Shown piece after piece: positions 63,564 to 64,000 of a DNA stretch of 64,000 nucleotides. The stretch spans positions 40,001 through 104,000 of the forward strand of contig JAWDGP010004813.1 of the NCBI GenBank assembly GCA_033675545.1, read 5' to 3'. The stretch is from Elysia crispata. Taxonomy: Eukaryota > Mollusca > Gastropoda > Plakobranchidae. Under the pieces are notes generated by a model that was not told where the DNA came from, did not search any database, and saw only the letters and a program-made list of their open reading frames with translations. Every line of letters begins with the position of its first letter. The stretch's first letter is position 1. The position numbers were made by a program, and so were the translations under genes.

Positions 63564-64000
63564 GAAAAATATTCTTGAAACTTAATATTTTCTTTTTCTT
63601 TGACAGCTTCTTAGATTAAGATTTTCTGTTGCTCCTTATTTTAAAATTGTTCTTAAGTGATTTCTTTTATTCTTTTTTCGCAATTTTTTTTTTACAAAAC
63701 ACAGCTTTGTTTTTCTTCTTGTACTTCTTCGTTTCATTCATTTTTTTTTTTTGCAAATTTCAAATGTGTAGCCAAAATTTCACAAAATCTTATATTTTGG
63801 GACACCCTAAAATTGAAATATTGTTTAGTCTGTTCTTCTGTCGAAATTTTGGGAAAGTTTGAATTTGATTCTTTTGAAGATAGCAAAAAAATGCAAGAGA
63901 TAGGTAGTAGGAGATGCAGTGATGTTTCTGGTTTAGCATGTTACATTTGATAAATGTTCTTAAATTATGTGTCTACTCCTACACTATTCATCTACAATTA
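63564..64000. other. Downstream of NDUFB5 to window end
   Basis: T-rich with overlapping chance open frames on the plus strand. No gene recognised. Confidence 0.45.

Overview
The window is animal nuclear DNA: AT-rich, with spliced genes, long introns and an exceptional load of long simple repeats. Gene content and repeat style suggest an invertebrate, most likely a lophotrochozoan such as a gastropod mollusc. That placement is inference; no sequence here proves the phylum.

Four host genes can be followed exon by exon because splice sites, reading phase and family motifs all agree. (1) Positions 1-3261, + strand: the 3' part of a CD225/dispanin (IFITM-superfamily) membrane protein, whose 5' end lies outside the window. 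(2) 11551-38668, + strand: a five-exon gene for a 203-residue type I membrane protein with one C-type lectin-like domain lacking the usual calcium/sugar motifs. Its second intron is 21 kb. (3) 55301-44340, - strand: an eight-exon PUSL1-type tRNA pseudouridine synthase, 331 residues. (4) 57952-63079, + strand: a six-exon NDUFB5 gene (mitochondrial complex I subunit), 182 residues, complete. PUSL1 and NDUFB5 are head to head with about 2.65 kb between their start codons.

Transposon layer. A decayed Ty3/gypsy-type LTR retroelement (about 22823-26702, - strand) lies antisense in the large lectin intron. A 2.5-kb pogo/Tigger DNA transposon (46304-48822) with matching terminal inverted repeats and TA target duplications lies in PUSL1 intron 5. 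A 1.08-kb deletion derivative of a related pogo-type element (50181-51258) lies in PUSL1 intron 4. It has iterated subterminal words and a vestige of a transposase start. Two LINE tails, several tRNA-derived SINE-like pieces and a dispersed roughly 50-bp module that resembles a Penelope-like/retrozyme end are also present.

Repeat layer. There are many microsatellites (AAT/ATT, GAT, ACT, AGT, CT/GA, TA), two adjacent minisatellites in lectin intron 1 (44-bp and about 97-bp units), a cluster of GCCGACAA palindromes in PUSL1 intron 1, and several strong inverted repeats. Most long open frames in the window are translations of these low-complexity tracts.

The host genes do not form one pathway. 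PUSL1 and NDUFB5 are housekeeping genes. The lectin-like receptor and the dispanin could both act at the cell surface, but nothing in the sequence links them. I found no clearly new biological system. The best leads are the atypical lectin-like receptor, the pogo derivative with iterated ends, the palindrome cluster and the ribozyme-like core at 19515-19613.
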